From Achromobacter kerstersii (GTDB lineage Bacteria > Pseudomonadota > Gammaproteobacteria > Burkholderiales > Burkholderiaceae_B): a stretch of 64,000 nucleotides of DNA. Numbering within the stretch: the first letter of the stretch is position 1; every line of letters begins with the position of its first letter. The stretch lies in assembly GCF_902859595.1 (NCBI RefSeq), contig NZ_CADIJQ010000001.1, positions 1,054,001 through 1,118,000 of the forward strand, given 5' to 3'. This document shows, in pieces, positions 9,080 to 17,514 of this stretch. A model generated the notes under the pieces. The model searched no databases. It saw nothing but the letters and a program-made list of their open reading frames with translations, and was not told where the DNA came from. A program made the translations under genes and the position numbers.

Positions 9080-9220
9080 TCATTTACTTTTGGGGGGATT
9101 GCTAGATTTGCTAGGTTTGAGGGATGGTGTATTCCCTGGTGTAGTTTTGTTATCGCGGCGGCGCTGATCCGGTTTTCCTGTTGATTGTGCTATCGGCTTT
9201 GGTCCTGGTTTAAGTGCCAT
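9080..9220 (-). CDS. Possible small basic protein, 46 aa
   Basis: An ATG at 9220 is preceded by AAGGAGAG five bases upstream, the best ribosome binding site in this accessory stretch. It reads MALKPGPKPIAQSTG, then RRR, and ends PPKSK with two consecutive stops (TGA TAG). The product is very basic and rich in Pro, Lys, Ser and Thr, with no hydrophobic segment. That suggests a disordered nucleic-acid-binding or phage-type small protein, but I recognise no family. Codon choice (AAA, CCA, ACA, AGC) differs from the GC-biased neighbours and suggests transferred DNA. It could still be a chance ORF. Confidence 0.4.
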   Translation of the reverse strand: MALKPGPKPIAQSTGKPDQRRRDNKTTPGNTPSLKPSKSSNPPKSK

Positions 9221-9793
9221 CAATGCTCTCCTTTGTGGTTTAAAAATTACAGTGGGCGAATAACCTTTTACTTGGTTTCAGGACAGCAGCATTGCTGTGT
9301 AACAGCCCGCCCGAGTGCTGGCTGAAGTCACGTTACCTCACTTTACCCATGACCGGCGGTGCGAGCGAGCGGGTTTTTACGTATGGACGGAGATTCAGAG
9401 CGCCTGCCGTCGGCCCGCATTAGCGCCACCTTTCAGTCGTAAGCACCTTTTTCGCTAGTGAAATTGGGATTCCTTTCGTCGAGGAAAACCCCGTGGAACC
9501 GGATCTCCATGCAGCAAATCGGTTCCTTCCTTATTCCATCGAGTTCTGCATGTCATGGGTCAAGAGCTTAATTAAGCGGCTATAGCCACAGCCATAGGGC
9601 GCAACCTGAGCTGATGGATTAGTGCACATCTGCACTGCGGCGACTGTGCCACACCTAAGACGAGACTTATGAGCCCACACACCCAGACGGCCGGAATGGG
9701 TCGGAAGCGGTCTGCTGGCTCGAGGTACTTTCCGCCTAGGTTACGGCCAACTTCAGTGAACCAAATCTCAAGTTGAATGAACTTCGGACACCC

Positions 9794-9844
9794 GGCGCAT
9801 CTATGCGCCAAAAAGCGAATAAGGTTTTCTTTATTAATTCGCTT
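9794..9844. promoter_or_regulatory. Two adjacent inverted repeats upstream of the hydroxy-acid oxidase gene
   Basis: The first (9794-9809) has perfect 7-base arms, GGCGCAT and ATGCGCC, two bases apart. The second has 8-base arms, AAGCGAAT (9813-9820) and ATTCGCTT (9837-9844). They are three bases apart and end about 48 bases before the ATG at 9892, a position suited to an operator or a leader structure. They could also terminate transcription coming from the left. Confidence 0.45.
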
Positions 9845-9891
9845 TCAGCGATAAATCGGCGTTGCTAGATTACGGGCTTTGCCGGCCCGCC

Positions 9892-11145
9892 ATGACATCC
9901 AACGCCCTGCCCGCCACCGCGCCCGATCGCGCCACCGACCGCGCCACCACCACCCGGCCCTTGCCGCGCGCGCTTGCGCGCATGTTGTCCCTGGACGATT
10001 TCGAAGCTGCCGCACGCAAGCGCTTGCCGCGGCCCATCTTTGGCTACGTTGTCGGGGCCGCGGAAGACAACCAATCGCTGCAAGACAACCGCCGTGCGTT
10101 CGCGCAGTACGGCTTTGCGCCCCGCGTGCTAGTCGATGTGTCGCACCGCACGACGCAAACCGAATTGTTCGGCCGCACCTACGCCGCGCCCTTCGGCATA
10201 GCGCCAATGGGTATCAGCGCCTTGTCGGCCTATCGCGGTGACGTGGTTCAGGCCCGAGCCGCCCGCGAAGCGAACATCCCGGCCATCCTTAGCGGCACAT
10301 CGCTCATTGCGTTGGAAGACGTTATCCAGGAAGCGCCCGGCACCTGGTTCCAGGCCTATCTGCCGGGCGACCCGGCGAAGATCGACGCCCTGGTCGAACG
10401 CGCCCGCCGCGCTGGCTACGAAACGCTGGTGCTGACGGTGGACATCCCCGTGTCGGCCAACCGCGAAAACAATGTGCGCACGGGTTTTTCCACGCCACTC
10501 AAGCCCAGCCTGCGTTTGGCTTGGGACGGCCTGACGCGGCCGCGCTGGCTGGCCGGCACCTTTCTGCGCACGCTGCTGGCGCATGGCATGCCGCACTTCG
10601 AGAATTCATTTGCGACACGCGGCGCCCCTATCGTGTCCGCGTCGGTGCTGCGCGACTTCACCGCGCGCGACCATCTCAGCTGGGAGCATGTGGCGCGCAT
10701 CCGCCGCCAATGGCCGGGTACGCTGATCATCAAGGGCATTCTGCATCCCCACGATGCGGCCTTGGCCCGCCAGCATGGCGCGGACGGCATCATCGTGTCC
10801 AACCACGGCGGGCGCCAACTGGATGGTGCGATATCCCCGCTACGCGCGCTGCCAGCGATGGTGGATGCGGCGGGCGGCATGACGGTGATGATGGATAGCG
10901 GCGTGCGCCGCGGCGGCGACGTGCTCAAGGCGCTGGCCTTGGGCGCCCGCTTTGTGTTCGTGGGCCGGCCTTTCAACTACGCGTCGGCGGTGGGCGGACA
11001 GGCAGGCGTCGCACACGCCATCAACCTGCTGCGGGCCGAAGTGGACCGCAACATGGCGATGCTGGGCATCAACAACGTCCGGGAGATGGACGCCAGCCTC
11101 CTATGGTGCGACGGCTTGCCCAGCGCATCCGGCCCATTGCCATGA
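9892..11145 (+). CDS. FMN-dependent alpha-hydroxy-acid oxidizing protein (lactate/mandelate/glycolate oxidase family)
   Basis: The 417-aa TIM-barrel flavoenzyme oxidises an L-2-hydroxy acid to the 2-oxo acid. The catalytic segment SNHGGRQLDG carries the active-site His and substrate-binding Arg; MMDSGVRRGGDVLKALALGA and VFVGRPF form the FMN phosphate site; APMGISALSAYRGD is the N-terminal flavin contact. LIIKGIL holds the conserved Lys. The N-terminal 30 residues before LSLDDFEAAARKRLP are Thr/Asp/Arg-rich and may not be conserved. The frame extends to 9862 but the ATG at 9892 is chosen. No membrane insertion loop is obvious, so whether it is quinone- or oxygen-linked is uncertain. The substrate could be lactate, glycolate or mandelate. 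Confidence 0.88.
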   Translation: MTSNALPATAPDRATDRATTTRPLPRALARMLSLDDFEAAARKRLPRPIFGYVVGAAEDNQSLQDNRRAFAQYGFAPRVLVDVSHRTTQTELFGRTYAAPFGIAPMGISALSAYRGDVVQARAAREANIPAILSGTSLIALEDVIQEAPGTWFQAYLPGDPAKIDALVERARRAGYETLVLTVDIPVSANRENNVRTGFSTPLKPSLRLAWDGLTRPRWLAGTFLRTLLAHGMPHFENSFATRGAPIVSASVLRDFTARDHLSWEHVARIRRQWPGTLIIKGILHPHDAALARQHGADGIIVSNHGGRQLDGAISPLRALPAMVDAAGGMTVMMDSGVRRGGDVLKALALGARFVFVGRPFNYASAVGGQAGVAHAINLLRAEVDRNMAMLGINNVREMDASLLWCDGLPSASGPLP

Positions 11146-11232
11146 ACCGGGGACGCTAGCCCGGCATAGAATGGCGTTTCCTTTGCTACGTGCGCGCCGG
11201 GTCAAAAGGCCGGCGCGCCTCTCGCCCGCGCC

Positions 11233-12405
11233 GTGTCCCTACGCCAATCCTCGTTTTTTCTGCGCTTTCTGACGCTTGGGGCATTGGCCCACGTCTATGT
11301 GGGCGCCCGCTTGATTCCCGACGCGCTCCTCAGCGGCGCAGGCGCTGCCGCCGCCATCCTGGCCTTGCTGCTGTCGTGCATTCTGATTCCGCTGGGCATG
11401 CTGGCGCGTTCCTCCGTGAACCCGCCCTGGGGCGACCGCATTGCGTGGGTCGGGCTGATTGCGATGGGCCTGTTCTCATCGTTCTTCGTGTTGACGGTGG
11501 TGCGCGACGTCGTGCTGCTATTGACGTGGCTGGCGAATCTGGTGATCGGCGCAGCGCTGCCCTGGATGCAGATTCGCAGCATCAGCGCCTGGACGGTTGC
11601 CGCGCTGGCGCTGGCCAGCACGCTGATCGGCTTCTATAACGCGCGCCGCCTGGCGCGTGTGGTGGATGTGGATGTGCCTGTGGCCGGCCTGCCGCAAGAC
11701 CTGGACGGTTTCACCATCGTGCAGATCAGCGATATTCACGTCGGCCCAACCATCAAGAAGCGCTATGTGCAGGCCATTGTCGATGCCGTGAACGAACAGT
11801 TGCCCGACGTGATCGCCATCACGGGCGATGTGGTCGATGGCAGTGTCGAGCATCTGTCCGAGCAAGCCAGTCCGCTTGGCGCCCTGCGCGCGCCTTACGG
11901 CGTGTACCTGGTCACCGGAAACCATGAATATTATTCAGGCGCGGCGGCCTGGGTCGCCGAGTTCCGCCGGATGGGCCTGCGCGTGCTGATGAATGAACAC
12001 GCGGTGATTCATCCGTCGGGCTTGCCCGTGGTGGTGGCCGGCGTCACGGATTACAGCGCCGGCGCCTTCGACCCGCAGCAGCGCAGCAACCCTAAGGCCG
12101 CGCTGGCCGGCGCGCCCGCCGACGCTTGCGCCAAGATCCTGCTGGCCCATCAGCCGCGCAGCGCCGCCGCCGCGGAACCCGTGGGCTATACCTTGCAGCT
12201 GTCCGGCCACACGCACGGCGGCCAGTTCTTTCCGTGGGGGTTCTTTGTGCGCTTCCAGCAACCGTTCACGGCCGGCTTGCATCGCCTGGGCAAGATGTGG
12301 GTGTACACCAGCCGTGGCACCGGCTACTGGGGTCCGCCCAAGCGGCTGGGCGCGCCGTCCGAAATCACGCGCTTGCGCCTGCGCACGGCAAAAGGCCGCG
12401 TCTGA
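11233..12405 (+). CDS. Membrane-anchored calcineurin-like metallophosphoesterase
   Basis: Several hydrophobic helices occupy residues 1-135 (for example the segments around GAAAAILALLLSCILIPLG and WVGLIAMGLFSSFFVLTVV). A phosphoesterase domain follows with all the dimetal motifs in order: SDIHVG, TGDVVDG, TGNHEYY, LAHQP and GHTHGGQFFP. This arrangement matches the YkuE/YaeI type, which hydrolyses lipid-linked pyrophosphates such as UDP-diacylglucosamine or acts on peripheral membrane substrates. The GTG at 11233 is the only start that retains the first hydrophobic helix. It sits alone between the oxidase gene and a convergent Lrp regulator. The exact substrate is not readable. Confidence 0.88.
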   Translation: MSLRQSSFFLRFLTLGALAHVYVGARLIPDALLSGAGAAAAILALLLSCILIPLGMLARSSVNPPWGDRIAWVGLIAMGLFSSFFVLTVVRDVVLLLTWLANLVIGAALPWMQIRSISAWTVAALALASTLIGFYNARRLARVVDVDVPVAGLPQDLDGFTIVQISDIHVGPTIKKRYVQAIVDAVNEQLPDVIAITGDVVDGSVEHLSEQASPLGALRAPYGVYLVTGNHEYYSGAAAWVAEFRRMGLRVLMNEHAVIHPSGLPVVVAGVTDYSAGAFDPQQRSNPKAALAGAPADACAKILLAHQPRSAAAAEPVGYTLQLSGHTHGGQFFPWGFFVRFQQPFTAGLHRLGKMWVYTSRGTGYWGPPKRLGAPSEITRLRLRTAKGRV

Positions 12406-12460
12406 GAACGCGGCCCTTCGCTTTCGCAATGCCCGAAATACCGGCGATGCCCGCTGGAAA

Positions 12461-12919
12461 TCAGCCCGCGGTATCCGGTAGCGGCCCACGTTCCAGATAA
12501 CTGGTCAGCGCGATATCGCTGGTGGTGTTGGTGATGCCGTCGATCTTATGAATGCGCGCCAGCAGCAGTTCCAGCGCCTGGGTGTCGCGCACGCGCACCT
12601 TCAACAGCATGGCGCTCTTGCCGGTGATGGTGTGAATCTCTTCCACCTCGGTCAGCTCGGCCAGGCCCAGCACTTGTTGCGTGATGCTCCAGTTATTGGT
12701 GTCGACGTGCACAAACGCCAGCAAGGGCCGGCCTATGCGTGCGCCGTCCAGCTTGGCGGCAATGCCTTTGATCAGGCCATCACGCTTCAATCGCTTGACG
12801 CGTTCGTGCACGGCCGGGGCGGACAAGTTCAGTACTTTGCCCAATTCGGCGTAGCTGGGCGTCGCGTCGTCCGCCAGCAGCGTTAATAGTTTTCGGTCGC
12901 GATCGTCAAGGTCTGCCAT
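12461..12919 (-). CDS. Lrp/AsnC family transcriptional regulator
   Basis: The 152-aa protein has an N-terminal helix-turn-helix (LDDRDRKLLTLLADDATPSY, then LSAPAVHERVKRLKRDGLI), followed by the RAM/AsnC ligand domain with the effector-binding loop ITGKSAMLLKVRVRD. It is divergent from an MFS exporter. The 92-base gap is filled with overlapping inverted repeats built on TGGAATAA and TTATTGGA. I infer that it controls itself and the transporter in response to an amino acid or related metabolite, like other Lrp-type regulators paired with exporters. Confidence 0.9.
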   Translation of the reverse strand: MADLDDRDRKLLTLLADDATPSYAELGKVLNLSAPAVHERVKRLKRDGLIKGIAAKLDGARIGRPLLAFVHVDTNNWSITQQVLGLAELTEVEEIHTITGKSAMLLKVRVRDTQALELLLARIHKIDGITNTTSDIALTSYLERGPLPDTAG

Positions 12920-12956
12920 CGGAATCAGGTTCTGCCTTACGGCATTCGAACTTTTA

Positions 12957-13001
12957 TGGAATAAGGAATTATTGGAGTTAACCCTTATTTTATTCCAATA
13001 A
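12957..13001. promoter_or_regulatory. Overlapping inverted-repeat operator between Lrp regulator and MFS exporter
   Basis: TGGAATAA (12957-12964) pairs with TTATTCCA (12990-12997), and TTATTGGA (12969-12976) pairs with TCCAATAA (12994-13001). The two repeats overlap at the right side. The region is AT-rich within GC-rich DNA, lies exactly between divergent genes and ends 11 bases before the exporter ATG, all typical of Lrp-type operators. Confidence 0.6.
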
Positions 13002-13011
13002 AATTCGGGCC

Positions 13012-14208
13012 ATGCAGAATCGTAGCAAGCAAAACCCCCGGGCGGCTTCGTCCGTACCCGCCCTGATGTTCGCCGTCAGCGTCGTTGGCTCCAATGGCCT
13101 GGCGCTCAGCCCGATCTTGAGCGACGTCGCACGTTCCTTCTCGACGTCCCCGTTGACGATCAGCACGGCCATTTCCGCCTACGGCGCGGCCACCGCGGCC
13201 AGCGCGTTCTTCCTGGCCGGGCGCATCGACCGCATCGGCATCCGCCGGTCGCTATTAGGGGCGATGGTGGCGCTGATTGCCGCCCTGCTTCTGTCCGCCG
13301 CCGCGCCGCACTGGATCGTACTGACGCTGGCGCAAGCGCTGGCGGGCGCGGCGGCAGGCGTGATTCTTCCTGCGGCTTATGGGTCTGCGTCGCTGGTGGC
13401 GGCCCCGGGTCAAGAGGCGCGCACGCTTGGGCGCGTGATCGCGGGCTGGTCGGTGTCGCTGGTGGTGGGCGTGCCGCTGTCTGCACTGATTTCCGACGCC
13501 GTGGGCTGGCGCGCCACGTACGGCGTGCTGGCCTTGTGCGGCACGGTTGCCTTGCTGGGCCTGCGCACGCTGCCTGAGCGCCGCGCCGAAAACCCCGCGC
13601 CGTTGCGCTTGTCGCGCCTGCTTGCGCCTTTGTCGTATCGCGATGTGCCGATTCTGCTGTTGGCCTGCCTGGCGTTCTCGTCGGCGTTCTACGGCGTGTA
13701 TGCCTTTCTGGCAGATCACGTGCGCACGCTGCTGGCGCTGTCGGCCGGCCAAGTGGGGTTTATCGCTTTCGCCTATGGTGCGGGGTTCTTGCTGGCCGGT
13801 ATCGCGGGTGCGCCCTTGATCGAACGCCTGGGGCCGCGCCGTGCCTTGCCACTGGCGTTGGCGGCGATTGCGCTGGTTTATCTGGGCTTGTTGCCGGCCG
13901 CGCATTCGCTGGCGGCGGTGCTCGCCATCGCCACGCTATGGGGCGCGGCGTCGCAACTGAGCCTGAACCTGCTGGTGCTGTTGCTCTCGCGCGCCCGGCC
14001 TGAAGAGCGCGGCGCGGTGCTCGGGTTGAACACCTGCACGACCTATCTGGGCGCCAGCGTCGGCACCGCGGTGGCCGGCACCCTCTACACCCATGCCGGG
14101 TTTGAAACGCTGGGCTTGTGCGCGTCGGCCGCCGTCGGTATTGCGGCGCTAAGCCTGCACTGGCGCTTGAACGGCCGCCGCGCCGCACGCAGCGAAGCGG
14201 CCGCCTGA
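13012..14208 (+). CDS. MFS transporter (DHA1-type drug/amino-acid efflux)
   Basis: The 398-aa protein has twelve predicted membrane helices and no large soluble domain. The loop between helices 2 and 3 carries GRIDRIGIRRSLL, the MFS motif A equivalent, and helix 5 holds the GWSVSLVVGVPLSALI antiporter-like motif C. The C-terminus is short and basic. The ATG at 13012 lies directly downstream of the shared operator with the divergent Lrp-family regulator, suggesting effector-induced export of a small metabolite. A Bcr/arabinose-efflux-like function is the closest class; the substrate cannot be read. Confidence 0.88.
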   Translation: MQNRSKQNPRAASSVPALMFAVSVVGSNGLALSPILSDVARSFSTSPLTISTAISAYGAATAASAFFLAGRIDRIGIRRSLLGAMVALIAALLLSAAAPHWIVLTLAQALAGAAAGVILPAAYGSASLVAAPGQEARTLGRVIAGWSVSLVVGVPLSALISDAVGWRATYGVLALCGTVALLGLRTLPERRAENPAPLRLSRLLAPLSYRDVPILLLACLAFSSAFYGVYAFLADHVRTLLALSAGQVGFIAFAYGAGFLLAGIAGAPLIERLGPRRALPLALAAIALVYLGLLPAAHSLAAVLAIATLWGAASQLSLNLLVLLLSRARPEERGAVLGLNTCTTYLGASVGTAVAGTLYTHAGFETLGLCASAAVGIAALSLHWRLNGRRAARSEAAA

Positions 14209-14227
14209 CCGGGCGCCTGAGCCCGCT

Positions 14228-15049
14228 TTACCAGGGGAATGAAATCAGATCGCCGTACAGGCGCTTCAGCGTGCTCTTCACTTCCGGCGAATTCTGGTAG
14301 ATGGCAATGAACTTCAACAGGCGCGGGTCTTGCGCCTTGTCGGGCGTGGTCACCCAGCGGATGGCATAGCGGCGAATGCTTTCCGGGTCGGTGTTGTCGA
14401 ACGCCAGACCATCTTTTTCATTCAGGCCGGCCTGCTTGGCAAACGTGGTGTAGGTCACCGACGCAGTCACGTCGTCAAACGTGCGCGCGGATTGCGACCC
14501 TTCGATCTGCACGAATTTCAGCTGCTTCGGGTTGGACACCACGTCCTGCAACGTGGCCTGATGCGCCACACCCGGCTTCAGCTTGATCAGCCCGACGGAT
14601 TCCAGCAGCAGCAACGCGCGGCCCGTGTTGACGGGGTCATTCGGCACAGCGATGGTGGCGCCGTCCGGCACCGTATCGCCCTTTTTCAGCTTCTTGGAGA
14701 ACAGGCCGATCGTGGTCGAGTAGCCGTAGGCGATGGGCGTCAGGTTGGCGTTGCGGCGCTGGTTGAACAGCTGCAAGAACGGCTCGTGCTGAAAGAAGTT
14801 GGCATCCACCGAACCATCCGCCACGGCGATGTTGGGCAGCACCCAATCATTGAACTCCACCAGCTTGACGTCCAACCCTTCCTTTTTGGCCTGGGCAATG
14901 GCCAGCTCGGTGGCTTCGTTCGCCACGCTGGGAATCACGCCGATGCGCAGGGGCTTGTCTTGCGCCAGCGCGGGCGCGCACGCCGCCACGCTCAAGGCCG
15001 CCACGGCGGCGCCGCGCGTGAGTTTCAACAGCAAGGGGTGCAAAAACAT
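14228..15049 (-). CDS. MetQ/NlpA family ABC substrate-binding protein, orphan
   Basis: The 273-aa protein has a Sec signal (VAALSVAACAPALAQDKP). VAAC could serve as a lipobox, while ALAQ is an alternative type I cleavage site. The mature part carries hallmarks of the methionine-binding family: RIGVIPSVANEATELA, VEFNDWVLPNIAVADGSVD, ANFFQHEPFL, GATIAVPNDPVNTGRALLLL and a C-terminal PEVKSTLKRLYG. The frame is open to 15208 but the ATG at 15049, preceded by GGAAGG, begins the signal peptide. No metN or metI lies nearby, and the gene is divergent from rocD, so it must share a transporter encoded elsewhere. Its ligand could be methionine or another amino acid. Confidence 0.88.
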   Translation of the reverse strand: MFLHPLLLKLTRGAAVAALSVAACAPALAQDKPLRIGVIPSVANEATELAIAQAKKEGLDVKLVEFNDWVLPNIAVADGSVDANFFQHEPFLQLFNQRRNANLTPIAYGYSTTIGLFSKKLKKGDTVPDGATIAVPNDPVNTGRALLLLESVGLIKLKPGVAHQATLQDVVSNPKQLKFVQIEGSQSARTFDDVTASVTYTTFAKQAGLNEKDGLAFDNTDPESIRRYAIRWVTTPDKAQDPRLLKFIAIYQNSPEVKSTLKRLYGDLISFPW

Positions 15050-15225
15050 GAATGCCTTCCGGTAAATAGGGAAAACCGGGCGCCGCCCGGCATAGGCGCT
15101 ATTGTGCAGCAGCTTGGCCGCCCCCCGCCCAATAGCCTTTGTCACGCAATGGCAATGCCATGGCGCGGGCGACAGCGCTAAGATGACCGCACCGATGTTG
15201 GCTGTCATTCGCCTCGGGAGGCCCC

Positions 15226-16461
15226 ATGAACGACGTTCTGACCACCCTGCCCAGCTTGCGGTCCGCCGCCCGCCGCCGCGACCAGATCGAAGACCAACTG
15301 GGCGCGCACAACTACCATCCCCTTGACGTCGTCATCGCGCGCGGCAGCGGCGTCTGGGTCTATGACGTAGAAGGCCGCAAATATCTGGATTGCCTGTCAG
15401 CGTATTCCGCCGTCAACCAAGGGCACTGCCACCCACGCATTCTGGCGGCCATGGTCGAGCAGGCGCAAAAGCTCACGTTGACGTCTCGCGCGTTTCGCCA
15501 TGACCAGATGGCGCCGTTTTACGAAGACCTGGCGCGCTTGACCGGCGCGCACAAGATCCTGCCGATGAACAGCGGCGCGGAAGCCGTCGAAACCGCCATC
15601 AAGGCCGTACGCAAATGGGGCTACGAAGTGCGCGGCGTGCCGGAAGACCAGGCCGAAATCATCGTCTGCGCCAACAACTTCCATGGGCGCACGCTGGGCA
15701 TCGTGGGCTTTTCAACGGACCCCGACGCCTACGGCCACTATGGCCCCTTCGCCCCGGGATTCAAGGTGGTGCCTTTTGGTGATTACGATGCCTTCAACGC
15801 CGCCATCACCCCCAACACCGTTGCCTTTCTGGTGGAACCGATTCAGGGCGAAGCGGGCGTGGTGTTGCCGCCCCCAGGGTATTTCACGCGCGTGCGGCAG
15901 CGCTGCACCGAGCAAGGCATCACGCTGATCCTGGATGAAATCCAGACCGGCCTGGGCCGCACGGGCAAGCTGCTGGCTGAAGAACATGAAGGCATCGAAG
16001 CCGACGTCACCTTGATCGGCAAGGCGTTGTCGGGCGGCTTCTATCCGGTGTCGGCGGTGCTGTCCAATGCGGACGTGCTGGGTGTGTTCCAGCCCGGCCA
16101 GCATGGCAGCACGTTTGGCGGCAACCCCTTGGCGTGCGCCGTGGCCCGCGCCGCGCTACAGGTGCTGACCGACGAAGGCATGATCGATAACGCCGCGGCC
16201 ATGGGCGCCTATTTCCTGGAGCGGTTGCACGCCCTGCCCGGCCCGGTGCGCGACGTGCGCGGACGCGGGCTGATGCTGGCGGTGGAACTGGAGCCCGACG
16301 CGGGCGGCGCGCGCCGCTGGTGCGAACGCTTGCAGGCACGCGGGATGCTGGTCAAAGACACGCACGGGCACACGCTGCGCCTGTCGCCGCCGCTGATCGT
16401 GACGCGCCAACAGATCGACTGGGCGTGCGACCAATTAGCCGCGGTACTATCCGCCCCTTGA
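15226..16461 (+). CDS. rocD: Ornithine aminotransferase
   Basis: The class III PLP aminotransferase transfers the delta-amino group of ornithine to 2-oxoglutarate, giving glutamate semialdehyde. The 411-aa length fits the bacterial RocD family. Family signs are the N-terminal [20 protein letters not shown], the PLP phosphate loop [25 protein letters not shown] with the cofactor Asp, and the Schiff-base Lys in [15 protein letters not shown]. The ATG at 15226 has GGGAGG upstream. Its TGA overlaps the ATG of the arginase gene by one base, so the two are translationally coupled. Together they convert arginine to glutamate semialdehyde, which proC, 20 kb away in this window, could reduce to proline. 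Confidence 0.93.
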   Translation: MNDVLTTLPSLRSAARRRDQIEDQLGAHNYHPLDVVIARGSGVWVYDVEGRKYLDCLSAYSAVNQGHCHPRILAAMVEQAQKLTLTSRAFRHDQMAPFYEDLARLTGAHKILPMNSGAEAVETAIKAVRKWGYEVRGVPEDQAEIIVCANNFHGRTLGIVGFSTDPDAYGHYGPFAPGFKVVPFGDYDAFNAAITPNTVAFLVEPIQGEAGVVLPPPGYFTRVRQRCTEQGITLILDEIQTGLGRTGKLLAEEHEGIEADVTLIGKALSGGFYPVSAVLSNADVLGVFQPGQHGSTFGGNPLACAVARAALQVLTDEGMIDNAAAMGAYFLERLHALPGPVRDVRGRGLMLAVELEPDAGGARRWCERLQARGMLVKDTHGHTLRLSPPLIVTRQQIDWACDQLAAVLSAP

Positions 16462-17423
16462 TGAACCCAACCGGAGTCCGCACTTTGCAGAACACCGCCA
16501 CCCTGCCCACCCAAATCACCCTGATCGGCGCGCCCACGGATATTGGCGCGGGCGCTCGCGGCGCATCGATGGGCCCGGAAGCCTTGCGTGTGGCCGACCT
16601 GGGCGCGGTCATCGAAGCCCAGGGGTTTGAAGTCACAGACCGCGGCAACCTGTACGGGCCCGCGAACCCGTGGCTGCCTCCCGTGGACGGCTATCGCCAT
16701 CTGGAAGAAGTCACCGCCTGGAACCAGGCGGTGCACGACGCCGTCTATGCCGAACTAAGCCTGGGCCGCATGCCCATTTTGCTGGGCGGCGATCACTGCC
16801 TGGGCATCGGCTCCATCAGCGCCGTCGCGCGCCATTGCCGCGAAGCAGGCAAGAAGCTGCGCGTGCTGTGGCTGGACGCGCACGCCGACTTCAATACCCA
16901 CGCACTGACGCCCACCGGCAATATCCATGGCATGCCGGTGGCGTGCCTGTGCGGCTATGGGCCGGAACAGATCATCGGCATGTCGGGCCAGACGCCCGAC
17001 ATCGAACCCGGCTGGGTGCGCCAGATTGGCATCCGCAGCGTGGACCAGGGCGAAAAGCGGCTGGTGCATGAAGCGGGGCTGGAAGTGTTCGACATGCGCT
17101 ATCTGGATGAGATGGGCATGCGCGCCACGATGGAAGCGGCGCTGGCCGGCCTGGATGCCGACACGCATCTGCACGTGAGTTTTGACGTGGATTTCCTGGA
17201 CCCCGACATCGCGCCGGGCGTGGGCACAACCGTGCCGGGCGGCCCGACCTACCGCGAGGCGCAGCTCTGCATGGAAATGATTGCCGACACGGGCTTGATG
17301 CGTTCATTGGATGTAGTGGAACTGAACCCCGCCTTCGACGTGCGCAACAAGACGGCCGAACTGGCGGTGGACCTGATCGAAAGCCTGTTCGGCAAGTCCA
17401 CGCTGATGCGGCGCGGCAGCTGA
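16461..17423 (+). CDS. rocF: Arginase
   Basis: The binuclear manganese enzyme hydrolyses arginine to ornithine and urea. It has 320 aa. All metal ligands are visible in order: His in LGGDHCLGIGS, the DAHADFNTH cluster, and the second Asp pair in SFDVDFLDPD; a Glu in VVELNP completes the site. The specificity loop NIHGMPVACLCG is canonical for arginase rather than agmatinase. The start ATG overlaps the rocD stop (TGATG). The gene ends inside the first copy of an 11-bp tandem repeat. Confidence 0.94.
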   Translation: MNPTGVRTLQNTATLPTQITLIGAPTDIGAGARGASMGPEALRVADLGAVIEAQGFEVTDRGNLYGPANPWLPPVDGYRHLEEVTAWNQAVHDAVYAELSLGRMPILLGGDHCLGIGSISAVARHCREAGKKLRVLWLDAHADFNTHALTPTGNIHGMPVACLCGYGPEQIIGMSGQTPDIEPGWVRQIGIRSVDQGEKRLVHEAGLEVFDMRYLDEMGMRATMEAALAGLDADTHLHVSFDVDFLDPDIAPGVGTTVPGGPTYREAQLCMEMIADTGLMRSLDVVELNPAFDVRNKTAELAVDLIESLFGKSTLMRRGS

Positions 17424-17486
17424 TCCGCGGTTGATCCGCGGTTGATCCGCTGGTGATCCGCCGTTGATCCACCGTTGATCCCCTGG
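17421..17486. repeat. 11-bp tandem repeat, six copies, beginning at the rocF stop codon
   Basis: Six consecutive 11-base units start at 17421, 17432, 17443, 17454, 17465 and 17476. All begin TGATCC. The first two are identical (TGATCCGCGGT) and later ones diverge (TGATCCGCTGG, TGATCCGCCGT, TGATCCACCGT, TGATCCCCTGG). The TGA of unit one is the arginase stop codon. The array fills most of the gap to the convergent IclR gene. Confidence 0.9.
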
Positions 17487-17514
17487 TGGGCCTGCGCCTT
17501 CGCCGGCCCCACCG

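Larger units (their letters stand above)
8768..9891. other. Accessory-looking intergenic region between the receptor and the hydroxy-acid oxidase
   Basis: Apart from a small minus-strand ORF (9080-9220) and two inverted repeats (9794-9844), I see no supportable gene here. Base composition is clearly more AT-rich than the flanks from about 9040 to 9850. Frames on both strands are broken by stops and show no codon bias or recognisable motif. It is best described as a degraded or transferred segment. Confidence 0.5.

Noticed and set aside
8786..9184. 132-codon plus-strand frame after the TonB receptor
   Set aside because: No ribosome site or motif, and composition changes within it; at most a gene remnant that I could not identify.
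9572..9811. 79-codon minus-strand frame in the accessory patch
   Set aside because: No plausible ribosome site, no recognisable domain, and unusual residue composition.
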